From Bacteroidales bacterium (lineage in GTDB: Bacteria; Bacteroidota; Bacteroidia; Bacteroidales; F082): DNA of 64,000 bases. The stretch covers positions 1 through 64,000 of the forward strand of contig WGGC01000169.1 of assembly GCA_015491905.1 (NCBI GenBank). The letters run 5' to 3'. This document shows positions 1-9,605 of this stretch, piece by piece (the first letter of the stretch is position 1; every line of letters begins with the position of its first letter). The position numbers were made by a program, and so were the translations under genes. The notes below the pieces were generated by a model. The model searched no databases and was not told the DNA's origin. It worked only from the letters and a program-made list of their open reading frames with translations.

Positions 1-48
1 TGACTAGTCCTAAATAACCGTTACAGGTTTTTAGCAAAATTAATTAAT

Positions 49-909
49 TTAATTAAAACCACAGAAAGAAATTTCTTTTTGTGGTTTTTTTGATTTATAA
101 GTTCTAATTTTTATTTCTTTCTGTAAGTGCATTTGTTCAGGAGTTTTCATATAGCAAGAATAATGAGGTCTGTCTATATTGTATATTTTAATACTTTCAT
201 AAACAACTTTCTTCATTAAATTTAAAGGGAGCTTATAGCCATAATAATCTAAGAATTCTGACTTTAATATACCATTTACTCTTTCTGCCACTGCATTTGC
301 ATAAGGATCATAAGACTCCGTCATACTTGTTTTAATGTTATTTTTATTTAATATTTTTTGATATTCATTACTACAATATTGTAAACCTCTATCCGAGTGG
401 TGGATCAGTTTATTTTTAATATATTTTCTACTTTTAATTGCAGACTTTAATGCTCTTATACTCCCGGAAGCATCGAGACTTGATGAGACATCATAACCAA
501 CAATTTTTTTAGAATAAGCGTCTGTGATTAAAGCTAAGTAAATTGGATTCTCTCTATTGCCAATATAGGTTATATCTGCAACCCATACCTGTTCAGGACG
601 TTCTATATGTAATTTCTCTATTATATTTTTATGTTTTCTAAATCTATGATGTGAATTGGTAGTTATATGATATGAGCGTGAAGGTTTTATTAACATATGG
701 TTAGCTCTTAGTATCTTAAATAATTTATCTCTCCCTATTGATAATATCGATAATTCTTCTTGTAGCATATAATATAATTTTCGTGTACCTATTTTAGGCA
801 TATTAATACGTATAGAGTGAACCATATCTATAACTTTTTTAGCTTTTTCTTGACGCAGTTTAGTGTTTTTGATTGCTCTATAATAGACCTGCCTTGAAAT
901 CCCAAGCAA
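49..909 (-). CDS. IS3-family transposase OrfB, DDE integrase core
   Basis: HTH_21-like N-terminus, then VWVADITYIG, HHSDRGLQYCS and AVAERVNGILKSEF motifs. Track start is TTG; probably expressed mainly as an OrfAB fusion. Confidence 0.93.
   Translation of the reverse strand: MLGISRQVYYRAIKNTKLRQEKAKKVIDMVHSIRINMPKIGTRKLYYMLQEELSILSIGRDKLFKILRANHMLIKPSRSYHITTNSHHRFRKHKNIIEKLHIERPEQVWVADITYIGNRENPIYLALITDAYSKKIVGYDVSSSLDASGSIRALKSAIKSRKYIKNKLIHHSDRGLQYCSNEYQKILNKNNIKTSMTESYDPYANAVAERVNGILKSEFLDYYGYKLPLNLMKKVVYESIKIYNIDRPHYSCYMKTPEQMHLQKEIKIRTYKSKKPQKEISFCGFN
55..91 (+). terminator. Terminator-like hairpin inside the IS left end, overlapping the 3' end of orfB
   Basis: aaaaccacagaaagaaa/tttctttttgtggtttt near-perfect inverted repeat followed by a T tract on the + strand. 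Confidence 0.55.
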
Positions 910-956
910 CTTACAGGTAAAAGTTATACTTTCTTCTTGTTGATTAACAAATTGTC

Positions 957-1358
957 CTATTGCTTGGGCTTGAACTTTTTTCTGATAGGTATATCAAATT
1001 CTTTTTCCGCAAGCGTGATCATCATATCAAATAAAATAGCTTTCTTATCTGATTGTTCTACTTGATTTTCTAAAAAATTCTTTTGTTTTTCCAAGAGCTT
1101 TACCTTGGCTTCCAGCTCCATAATTCGTTGTTCCGGTGTTTTTTGCATATTTAATGGTGTTTGATTTTCCCAATCAAAGTTACCATATTTTCTTAACCAA
1201 TCAACTACCGTTGAACGAGATTGGATACCATATTTTCGTTGAGCAGAGGTTGTACTTAACTTGCCTTGTTCAATTTCTTTGACTACTTGTAATTTTAAGG
1301 ATAAAGTGTAATCTTTTTGTGTTCGTTTTACATAAGTTTTTTTGTCTTTTGAATGCAT
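957..1358 (-). CDS. IS3-family transposase OrfA (helix-turn-helix plus leucine-zipper-like region)
   Basis: SLKLQVVKEIEQGKLSTTSAQRKYGIQSRSTVVDWLRKYG HTH and a coiled-coil EQRIMELEAKVKLLEKQKNFLENQ. Confidence 0.92.
   Translation of the reverse strand: MHSKDKKTYVKRTQKDYTLSLKLQVVKEIEQGKLSTTSAQRKYGIQSRSTVVDWLRKYGNFDWENQTPLNMQKTPEQRIMELEAKVKLLEKQKNFLENQVEQSDKKAILFDMMITLAEKEFDIPIRKKFKPKQ
975..981 (-). promoter_or_regulatory. Programmed -1 ribosomal frameshift heptamer A_AAA_AAG for OrfAB
   Basis: Minus strand reads ATC AGA AAA AAG TTC in the orfA frame. A -1 slip opens GTT CAA GCC CAA GCA ATA GGA CAA TTT GTT AAT CAA..., which runs without a stop into orfB. Confidence 0.85.
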
Positions 1359-1411
1359 AATAACGTTTTTTTGTGTAACGCTATTTTAGGACGAGACAAT
1401 GGTAATAATTT

Positions 1412-1440
1412 AAAAGCTGCTAAATATTTAGCAGCTTTTT
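1412..1440. terminator. Rho-independent terminator (palindrome) just outside the IS right end
   Basis: aaaagctgctaaat/atttagcagctttt 14+14 nt palindrome followed by Ts. Confidence 0.75.
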
Positions 1441-1548
1441 TTATATACGCGTTTTGCTTAAATTATTAGGCAAATCACTCATTTTTAATGTGAAATTATC
1501 ACTACATAAGTATTTCATTGTAACTTCGAAGTCAGAAAAATTATTTAA

Positions 1549-2913
<1,365 letters not shown>

Positions 2914-2940
2914 AAAAATTATTTTACAGCTTATCATTTT

Positions 2941-2970
2941 AAAGGTTGTAGCATGTATGCTACAACCTTT
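2941..2970. terminator. Rho-independent terminator downstream of gdhA
   Basis: 13-bp perfect stem aaaggttgtagca/tgctacaaccttt, 4-nt loop, T-rich tail. Confidence 0.85.
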
Positions 2971-3098
2971 TGTTTTTACATTTTTAAAACAATCATCTTC
3001 ATGAGTTTATAATTATCAAAATTTTTATCTATAAACATTATAAATAAGAAAATTTAGACTATTTTTGCTGTGATGATTTTAACATAAAAATAGAAACA

Positions 3099-3743
3099 AT
3101 GATAATTGATAAAAATACTGTAGCCAATGTTGCTTATAAAATCCATATTGACAATAATAATGGTGAAATGATAGAATTTGTTGACGAGAGTAATCCTAAA
3201 CAAATGGTGTTCGGAATCAATAAATTAATTCCCGGTTTTGAAGAAGGTTTATTTGGAAAGGGAAACGGAGAGTTTTCATTTTATATTGAACCTGAAAAGG
3301 CTTTTGGAGAATTTATTGATGATTTAAAAGTAAACGTACCCAAAGAAGCTTTCATGGACCAGGGAGAAATAAGAGAGGATCTTTTATTTATTGGTAATAA
3401 AATAAACATGCTTGACGACCGTGGTAACCAAATGAAAGGCACAATATTAGAGGTAAAAGACAAAGAAGTCCTTATGGATTTCAACCATCCGTTAGCCGGA
3501 AAAAAACTTTTTGTAGAAGGAAAAATTATGTCAATAAGAACGGCAACCGAATATGATCTTGCTCCCGTTTCAGGTGGATGTGGTTGTGGTTCCGGATGTG
3601 GTTGTTCTAGTAATTCTGCAAATTCAGAGGTTCAAAACTCATGTGGATGTGAAAGTGAGAATGAAAGTGGAGGTTGTGAAGCATGTGGAACCCCTATGGA
3701 AAATGACGGAATGTCCCACCATCACCACCATCATCACAATTAA
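3099..3743 (+). CDS. slyD: FKBP-type peptidyl-prolyl isomerase, SlyD-like, with Cys/His-rich metal-binding tail
   Basis: N-terminal FKBP/IF-domain pattern (LIPGFEEGLFGKGNGE, PEKAFGE); C-terminus CGCGSGCGCSS...SCGC...CEACG...SHHHHHHHN. Confidence 0.88.
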   Translation: MIIDKNTVANVAYKIHIDNNNGEMIEFVDESNPKQMVFGINKLIPGFEEGLFGKGNGEFSFYIEPEKAFGEFIDDLKVNVPKEAFMDQGEIREDLLFIGNKINMLDDRGNQMKGTILEVKDKEVLMDFNHPLAGKKLFVEGKIMSIRTATEYDLAPVSGGCGCGSGCGCSSNSANSEVQNSCGCESENESGGCEACGTPMENDGMSHHHHHHHN

Positions 3744-3808
3744 TTTAAAATTCGCACTTTTATTTAGTATTATAAAAAAGGTCGTCTTAATTGATAATGC
3801 CAACTTTT

Positions 3809-4891
3809 TTATCGATATATATTCCTATCATTTAAGGCTTTCTGATATTTTAAAGCATTTAAAACATGTTGCGCATTAGTTTTAGAAAATGCGTGATATC
3901 CGGAAAAATCAGCTTTTGCACAAAAATAAAGGTAATGAGTTTTAGCAGCATGTAGAACAGCATCAATAGCTGTAATGGAAGGTATACAAATTGGTCCCGG
4001 AGGAAGTCCCCTATGCAAATATGTATTATAAGGCGATTTTACTTTCTTCTGAGCATTCAATACTCTATGAATATGGTAATCGCCCAGAGCAAAAATTACC
4101 GTAGGGTCTGCTTGCAACCGCCAGCCTCGTTTCAATCTGTTTAAATAAACGGAGGCAATTACAGGCCATTCATCAATTTTATTACTTTCTTTTTCAATAA
4201 TTGATGCTACTGTAGCAACTTCTACAGGATTCAAACCCAGCGAGTCAGCAAGTTTTTTTCTGGCTGGATTCCAAAACTTATTATATTCAATATTCATCCT
4301 TTTAACAAACCCCTCCGGAGTGGTAGTCCAATAAAATTGATAAGTATTTGGGATAAACATTGCTGGTAGAGTATATTTATTAAACCCCATTTTTGCAATG
4401 TATGCACTATCCGACAATAACCGCATTATTGCAGAAGAATCCGGTTCTAGTTGCCTGCCTATAACTCCGGCAAGCGATTTTACATTATTAAGGCTATTAA
4501 ATATAACCTTTACCGGTGTTTGATTTCCTGTCCTAAACATTTTCACCAAATCATAGTTATTCATTCCATTATTTAGCACATAATGACCAGGCTTAATTAA
4601 TTCAGGAAGTTTTTTAAATTTCGCCCATATTTCAAAGTTTTTTCTATGTATTATAAGTCCTTTTGAAAACAAAATTTCTTTCAACCCTTTAAAGTTTGTT
4701 CCTTGTGGTATATTAACACCTTCAGGCTTTTTATTAAAAGTCCAAACATTTGGTTTATAAGCAATTTCATAATAAGAATATCCTAATCCAAGAATAGTAA
4801 TTATTACTATCACAAAAAACCATATAAAGATTTTATTAGATTTTTTCTTTTTTCTTTTTTGATTAGAATAATTAGATAAATAATAAGCCAT
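3809..4891 (-). CDS. mltG: Endolytic murein transglycosylase MltG (YceG-like)
   Basis: Single N-terminal TM; VATVASIIEKES, LQADPTVIFALG, SPYNTYLHRGLPPGPICIPS motifs. Confidence 0.95.
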   Translation of the reverse strand: MAYYLSNYSNQKRKKKKSNKIFIWFFVIVIITILGLGYSYYEIAYKPNVWTFNKKPEGVNIPQGTNFKGLKEILFSKGLIIHRKNFEIWAKFKKLPELIKPGHYVLNNGMNNYDLVKMFRTGNQTPVKVIFNSLNNVKSLAGVIGRQLEPDSSAIMRLLSDSAYIAKMGFNKYTLPAMFIPNTYQFYWTTTPEGFVKRMNIEYNKFWNPARKKLADSLGLNPVEVATVASIIEKESNKIDEWPVIASVYLNRLKRGWRLQADPTVIFALGDYHIHRVLNAQKKVKSPYNTYLHRGLPPGPICIPSITAIDAVLHAAKTHYLYFCAKADFSGYHAFSKTNAQHVLNALKYQKALNDRNIYR

Positions 4892-4935
4892 TTCCTTAGT
4901 CCTTTTCTATTAAATATTTATTTAAAACATTTGTC

Positions 4936-5460
4936 TTAATTAGAACGCATTTTCTGTAGCATATATTCTCCAATCCAGCCACTATTATTTTTGTTCCAAT
5001 CTTTTTTTAAACCTACAACTGTAAATCCGTGTTTTTCAAATAATCTCAAACTAGATAAGTTATTTTCTTCAACGTTACAATACAATTGATGCAAATTTAA
5101 AATTTCAAATGCATATTTTTCTATTAAATCAATAGCATAATTGCCATAATTTTTCCCTCTAAACTTTTCAATTATAACAATTCCAATCCCTGCACGTTGG
5201 TTTATTGGGTTTATATTAAATAAATCGACAAAACCAATAGGTTGGTCGTTTTCTACAAGTGTAATTACAAACCTAACCTGCCCGGCTGCAAAAGGATCTT
5301 GTTTTTGAACGGAAAGAATATATTGTTCCATATCAAAACGTGAAAATGGCACCAATGTCTGAGTTATATGCCATAATTTCATATCATTTTCCAAATCAAA
5401 AAGAAAATCAATATCATTTGGTTCAATTGCCCGTAAAATAATTTGATTATGTTTTAACAT
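4936..5460 (-). CDS. GNAT family N-acetyltransferase (SpeG/RimJ-like)
   Basis: ILRAIEPNDIDFLFDLEND, GIGIVIIEKFRGKNYGNYAIDLIEKYAF, LRLFEKHGF motifs. Confidence 0.9.
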   Translation of the reverse strand: MLKHNQIILRAIEPNDIDFLFDLENDMKLWHITQTLVPFSRFDMEQYILSVQKQDPFAAGQVRFVITLVENDQPIGFVDLFNINPINQRAGIGIVIIEKFRGKNYGNYAIDLIEKYAFEILNLHQLYCNVEENNLSSLRLFEKHGFTVVGLKKDWNKNNSGWIGEYMLQKMRSN

Positions 5461-5952
5461 AACAATTTAAGCTTTATTGACACTTTTTTGCATCAAATTT
5501 TTAAATGCCAAAAGTAAAATTAAAAAAAGATTCTGGATAATTAATTATTATATTTTATTTACAATAATTACAGTATTAAAAAATCTAATCTAAATAGATA
5601 ATTATCAATTAATTCAATAAATTAAATAAAAAAAACGTTTTACTTATTTTTCAATAAAGCATTCTTTATTTTTCTCCAAATGCAAAATTTTTTTATATCT
5701 ATTATTTAAAAATTCATGAAAGATAATAAAATAAAAAGGCAGTTAGAAAATTTTCCAATAAAAAACATCTTTTATATAAAAGTCAATAAATCATAAATTA
5801 TTATGTTAATATATATCTCAAGGCATGATTTTTGATAAATTATTTATATATAATTGAAAAAAGATGTATCTTTACAAGAGTAATCGTTCTTCATTTATTA
5901 AATACTAGTCGAATTACAAAAAGAAAATGTTTAACCGTTAAAAATTAAAGCC

Positions 5953-6231
5953 ATGAGTGACCGTTGTTCGAATTCAGGATTCGCCTTTTTTTCAGGTATT
6001 ATAGTTGGCGCTGCTATTGGCGCTATTACAGGCTTATTAATGGCCCCCGAACCTGGCGAAGAAACCCGCAAGAAAGTTTCTGACAAAACCAAAGAAATTC
6101 AAGATGATTTGTTAGATCGTTTTGATGATTTGAAAGATAATGTAAACGAAATTCTTGATGAAGTTAAAGACAAAGGGAATCAAATAATTAATGATGTAAA
6201 AAAACCTTTAGCAAAAGAGTCAAAAGCTTAA
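5953..6231 (+). CDS. YtxH domain-containing protein
   Basis: Gly-rich TM followed by GLLMAPEPGEETRKKVSDKTKEIQDDL and an amphipathic helix. Confidence 0.88.
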   Translation: MSDRCSNSGFAFFSGIIVGAAIGAITGLLMAPEPGEETRKKVSDKTKEIQDDLLDRFDDLKDNVNEILDEVKDKGNQIINDVKKPLAKESKA

Positions 6232-6248
6232 TTAAATTATTTATTTAG

Positions 6249-6290
6249 TAATAACATTATACTTTGCCAGTATAATGTTATTACTTTTTT
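6249..6290 (+). terminator. Rho-independent terminator after the YtxH gene
   Basis: 15-bp perfect stem taataacattatact/agtataatgttatta, loop ttgcc, T tract. Confidence 0.8.
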
Positions 6291-6314
6291 GTTGTTAAGT
6301 AATAATGTATTATT

Positions 6315-6953
6315 ATGCCACACGAAAACATAAAAGCCCCTTTTAAGATTGCCATTGAAGAATTAAAAAAATATGTAGATCTTCAGTTGGAATATAATAA
6401 AGTTTACGTCCGTAAAAAAATGGGGGAATTGTCAGGACAATTAATTTTATTTGCGATTTTAATGGGGATCTTTGTTTTTATTTCATTATTCCTTTCCCTA
6501 TCATTTGTTAATTGGTATGGTGAAGCTGTTGGCAGTAAAACAATTGGCTATTTAATTGTTTCTGCTTTTTATCTGTTTGTTGCATTGATTGTTTTTGCTT
6601 TTCGTGAGTCATTTGTATATACCCCCTTAAGAAAATTTTTAGTTAAACATTTTTCAGATCAAAAAGAACAGGAATTTTTTACCGGTAATCCTTCTTATTC
6701 TGACAAAAACTCCACAAAAAAGTATTTACAGTTTTTAAACACAAAAATTAGAAATCAGGAAAATAAAATTAGAGAAAACTTTAAAGAAATAGAAGAGAAA
6801 TTAAATTGGATAAACATTACTAAAAATGTTGTTTCAACAATGATGCAGTCCTTTTCAACTACAACATACCTTATTAAAACAGCTTTTGATTTTGGTAAAA
6901 AATTAACATCTGGAAAAAAGAAAAGATTATCTAAAAAGAACCAAAAAGAATAG
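6315..6953 (+). CDS. Membrane protein, holin-X/DUF1469-like
   Basis: Two TM segments (LILFAILMGIFVFISLFLSLSF; GYLIVSAFYLFVALIVFAF) with a charged C-terminal coiled region; adjacent to the YtxH gene. Confidence 0.6.
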   Translation: MPHENIKAPFKIAIEELKKYVDLQLEYNKVYVRKKMGELSGQLILFAILMGIFVFISLFLSLSFVNWYGEAVGSKTIGYLIVSAFYLFVALIVFAFRESFVYTPLRKFLVKHFSDQKEQEFFTGNPSYSDKNSTKKYLQFLNTKIRNQENKIRENFKEIEEKLNWINITKNVVSTMMQSFSTTTYLIKTAFDFGKKLTSGKKKRLSKKNQKE

Positions 6954-6980
6954 AATATTATACTTTTAATTATAGATTAA

Positions 6981-7020
6981 AAAATAAGCGCTTTATTGAA
7001 TTCAATAAAGCGCTTATTTT
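6981..7020. terminator. Bidirectional terminator between convergent genes
   Basis: Perfect 40-nt palindrome aaaataagcgctttattgaattcaataaagcgcttatttt. Confidence 0.88.
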
Positions 7021-7046
7021 CTATTACACTGTATTATAATAATCAA

Positions 7047-7619
7047 TTATATAGTCATAATATCCTTTTCTTTAGTTTCAAAAAGTTTATCGGCTTTATC
7101 AGTATATTTATCCGTTAATTTCTGAATTTCATCAGTTAAATTTTTAACCTCATCCTCCGAAAGGCCATCATTTTCAAGTTTTTTTGCTTCTTCATTAGCA
7201 TGTCTTCTTGCATTTCTAATTCCAACTTTTGATTCTTCCACAGCATGTTTGGCACGTTTCACCAACTCCAAGCGTCTTTCTTCAGTTAAAGGCGGCACCA
7301 TAATACGAAGTTGTGTTCCTTCGTTAGAAGGGTTGAATCCTAAATTTGCATTTAAAATAGCCTTTTCAATATCATGAATAGAGTTTTTATCAAATGGCTG
7401 GACTATAATAGAATGTGGGTCAGGAGTATTAATACTTGCTGTTTGCTCAATAGGAGTTAAAACACCATAATAATCAACTCGTAGGCCATAAAGCATGCCG
7501 GGGTTAGCTTTTCCCGCCCTAATTTTTTGAAATTCAACCTCCAAATGTTGAAGAGCATGCTGCATTTTTTCTTCAGCTTCTTCTAAAACTAAAATCGCAT
7601 CATCAGTCATTGTTTTCAT
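7047..7619 (-). CDS. frr: Ribosome recycling factor
   Basis: EVEFQKIRAGKANPGML, VQPFDKNSIHDIEKAILNANLGFNPSNEGTQLRIMVPPLTEERRLELVKRAKHAVEESKVGIRNARR. Confidence 0.97.
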   Translation of the reverse strand: MKTMTDDAILVLEEAEEKMQHALQHLEVEFQKIRAGKANPGMLYGLRVDYYGVLTPIEQTASINTPDPHSIIVQPFDKNSIHDIEKAILNANLGFNPSNEGTQLRIMVPPLTEERRLELVKRAKHAVEESKVGIRNARRHANEEAKKLENDGLSEDEVKNLTDEIQKLTDKYTDKADKLFETKEKDIMTI

Positions 7620-7818
7620 ATTTTATGAACTACAAATGTACGTTAATTTTTTTTTATTAAAAACCTATTTCTTTTTAAGGAAGCGTTAATTTCATTATCT
7701 TCTTATATTATAATCACTTTAAACTTTCTATAAAGAAATAAAAAACCAAAAAAAACTGAATAGTTCGGAATATCATATAAATGAAAAGATTTATTAATTT
7801 TGTTGAAAAACAAATTAC

Positions 7819-8490
7819 ATGACGGATGATAATGTCTTATCCTTAAAAGGGGTTTCTGTATTTCAAAAAAATAAGTTGGTACTTACAAATGTAAATCTAG
7901 ATATAAAAAAGGGCGAATTTGTATATGTTATAGGAAAAACAGGAAGCGGAAAATCTAGTTTGTTACAAATGATATACGCTGATATACCTGTAGAAGGAGA
8001 AACCGCTGAAGTATGTGGTTTTGACATTACAAAATTAAAAAAACGTAAAGTTCCTTTTTTAAGAAGAAACCTTGGAATTGTTTTTCAGGATTACCAGTTA
8101 TTTGCAGACCGCAGCATTCAGGAAAACCTTTTGTTTGTTATGAAGGCAACAGGTTGGAAAGACAAATCAAAAATGTCTCATAGAATTATTGATGTTCTTT
8201 CTCTGGTAGGATTAATTGGGAAGCTAAATGCCATGCCACATCAGTTGTCGGGAGGAGAGCAGCAGCGTGTAGCTATTGCAAGAGCTTTACTTAACAAACC
8301 AAAACTTATCTTAGCTGATGAACCTACAGGGAACCTCGATCCGGGGACGTCAAATGAAATAATGCGTATTTTAACAGACATTTGCCAGGAAGGAACAGCG
8401 GTTTTTATCGCTACTCATAATTACAACCTAATCCAAAAGTTTCCCCACCGTGTGGTTAAATGCGAAGAAGGTACTCTTGTCGAATCTTAA
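7819..8490 (+). CDS. ftsE: FtsE-like ABC transporter ATP-binding protein
   Basis: Walker A GKTGSGKSSL, LSGGEQQRVAIARALLNKPKLILADEPTGNLDPGTS; length 223 aa. No ftsX neighbour. Confidence 0.85.
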   Translation: MTDDNVLSLKGVSVFQKNKLVLTNVNLDIKKGEFVYVIGKTGSGKSSLLQMIYADIPVEGETAEVCGFDITKLKKRKVPFLRRNLGIVFQDYQLFADRSIQENLLFVMKATGWKDKSKMSHRIIDVLSLVGLIGKLNAMPHQLSGGEQQRVAIARALLNKPKLILADEPTGNLDPGTSNEIMRILTDICQEGTAVFIATHNYNLIQKFPHRVVKCEEGTLVES

Positions 8491-9605
8491 AATATTATAT
8501 CACTTATTATCTTTGCGTTTTCAATATTATTGTACATTTTTTTTAATCCTTTGGCCCTAACGTCTTTCATTTCCAAACTAAATTCTTTTTTCATATTTTT
8601 TATTACAGATTCTTTTAGGTCATTAGCACTATTTGACCTTTCGCAAAATGATTCAAGACCAGTTCCCTTTATCATCTTATCATTTACAATAACAAACCTT
8701 CCGTTATACAAACTATTTAACAGTTTTAGTTTTAATCCTGTTTCCTGAAATGTAACCAAAATATTAATTTGTGCATTTTGAATCAATTTTAACATCTCAG
8801 GATCAGAAGGATTGGGAAAAACTTTTATATTTTGGAAAGAATTTAAAAACTTAACTAAATTTTTAGAAGGGTTTAACCCGGCAACAAAAAATGGAACCTT
8901 TAAATCTCTAAAAATATGTGAAACTAAAAAACGCACTGCATTTTCATTTTCAGGGACAGCTAAATGACCATGGTATAATACATAATCACCTCTTCCTGTA
9001 ATAATATTCACAATATTATTTTGATGAAAAGCAGGAACATAAGATACATTATTATATTTTTCAGAAAAGTACTTAAAGTCTTCTTTTGACAAAGCCAGTA
9101 TATTATCAGCCTTATCGAGTACTATTTCATATTGCTTAAGTTTAGCAGCTTCCTGATGAAAATATATTTTCTTAACTATATTTTTCTCGACATTTGATAA
9201 GCTGGAATAATAAAAATGCTCAATATTATGGGTTCTTACTATTTTCTTTCTATTTATAAAACGTTTATCATTTAGCAAACCTGTTGTATGTAGCCCTTCC
9301 ATCAATATTGGGTAATCATCATTTAACAAATTTTTTATCAGCAATTTATTATTTCTCGTACTTACAATATATGGGATTTTACTAAAAAACCGGGTTATAG
9401 AAAGGTCTCTTTTATAATAATAAACTTTATAAAAAAGGTTATTCATATCCGGAGCGATTGACCGGCCATATTCATAGCAGTGCAGATGAACTTTTACTCC
9501 AAGTTGAGAAAGTGCTATTGCTTTGTAATAAACATCAATAACCCCTCCATAATTAGCGGGCCATGGAATATCAAATGAAACAATATGTATATGCTTATCA
9601 CTCAT
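8487..9605 (-). CDS. Glycosyltransferase (GT4-like)
   Basis: N-terminal SFDIPWPANYGGVIDVYYKAIALSQLGVKVHLHCYEYG and C-terminal Rossmann region LYHGHLAVPENENAVRFLV. Confidence 0.8.
   Translation of the reverse strand: MSDKHIHIVSFDIPWPANYGGVIDVYYKAIALSQLGVKVHLHCYEYGRSIAPDMNNLFYKVYYYKRDLSITRFFSKIPYIVSTRNNKLLIKNLLNDDYPILMEGLHTTGLLNDKRFINRKKIVRTHNIEHFYYSSLSNVEKNIVKKIYFHQEAAKLKQYEIVLDKADNILALSKEDFKYFSEKYNNVSYVPAFHQNNIVNIITGRGDYVLYHGHLAVPENENAVRFLVSHIFRDLKVPFFVAGLNPSKNLVKFLNSFQNIKVFPNPSDPEMLKLIQNAQINILVTFQETGLKLKLLNSLYNGRFVIVNDKMIKGTGLESFCERSNSANDLKESVIKNMKKEFSLEMKDVRAKGLKKMYNNIENAKIISDIIF

Larger units (their letters stand above)
1..1398 (-). mobile_element. Complete IS3-family (IS150-like) insertion sequence with imperfect 25-bp terminal inverted repeats
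   Basis: IRL 1..25 tgactagtcctaaataaccgttaca; IRR 1374..1398, whose reverse complement is tgtctcgtcctaaaatagcgttaca (20/25 identical, TG...CA ends); encloses orfA and orfB in -1 frame relation. Confidence 0.93.

Noticed and set aside
3553-3879. ORF 108 aa + overlapping slyD tail and intergenic region
   Set aside because: Out-of-frame shadow of the Cys/Gly-rich slyD tail (VVVVPDVVVL composition); no independent start support.
7819-8490. GldA ATPase partner for the GldFG fusion
   Set aside because: Length (223 aa) and sequence fit FtsE/LolD-type ATPases rather than ~300-aa GldA; it is also 10 kb away.
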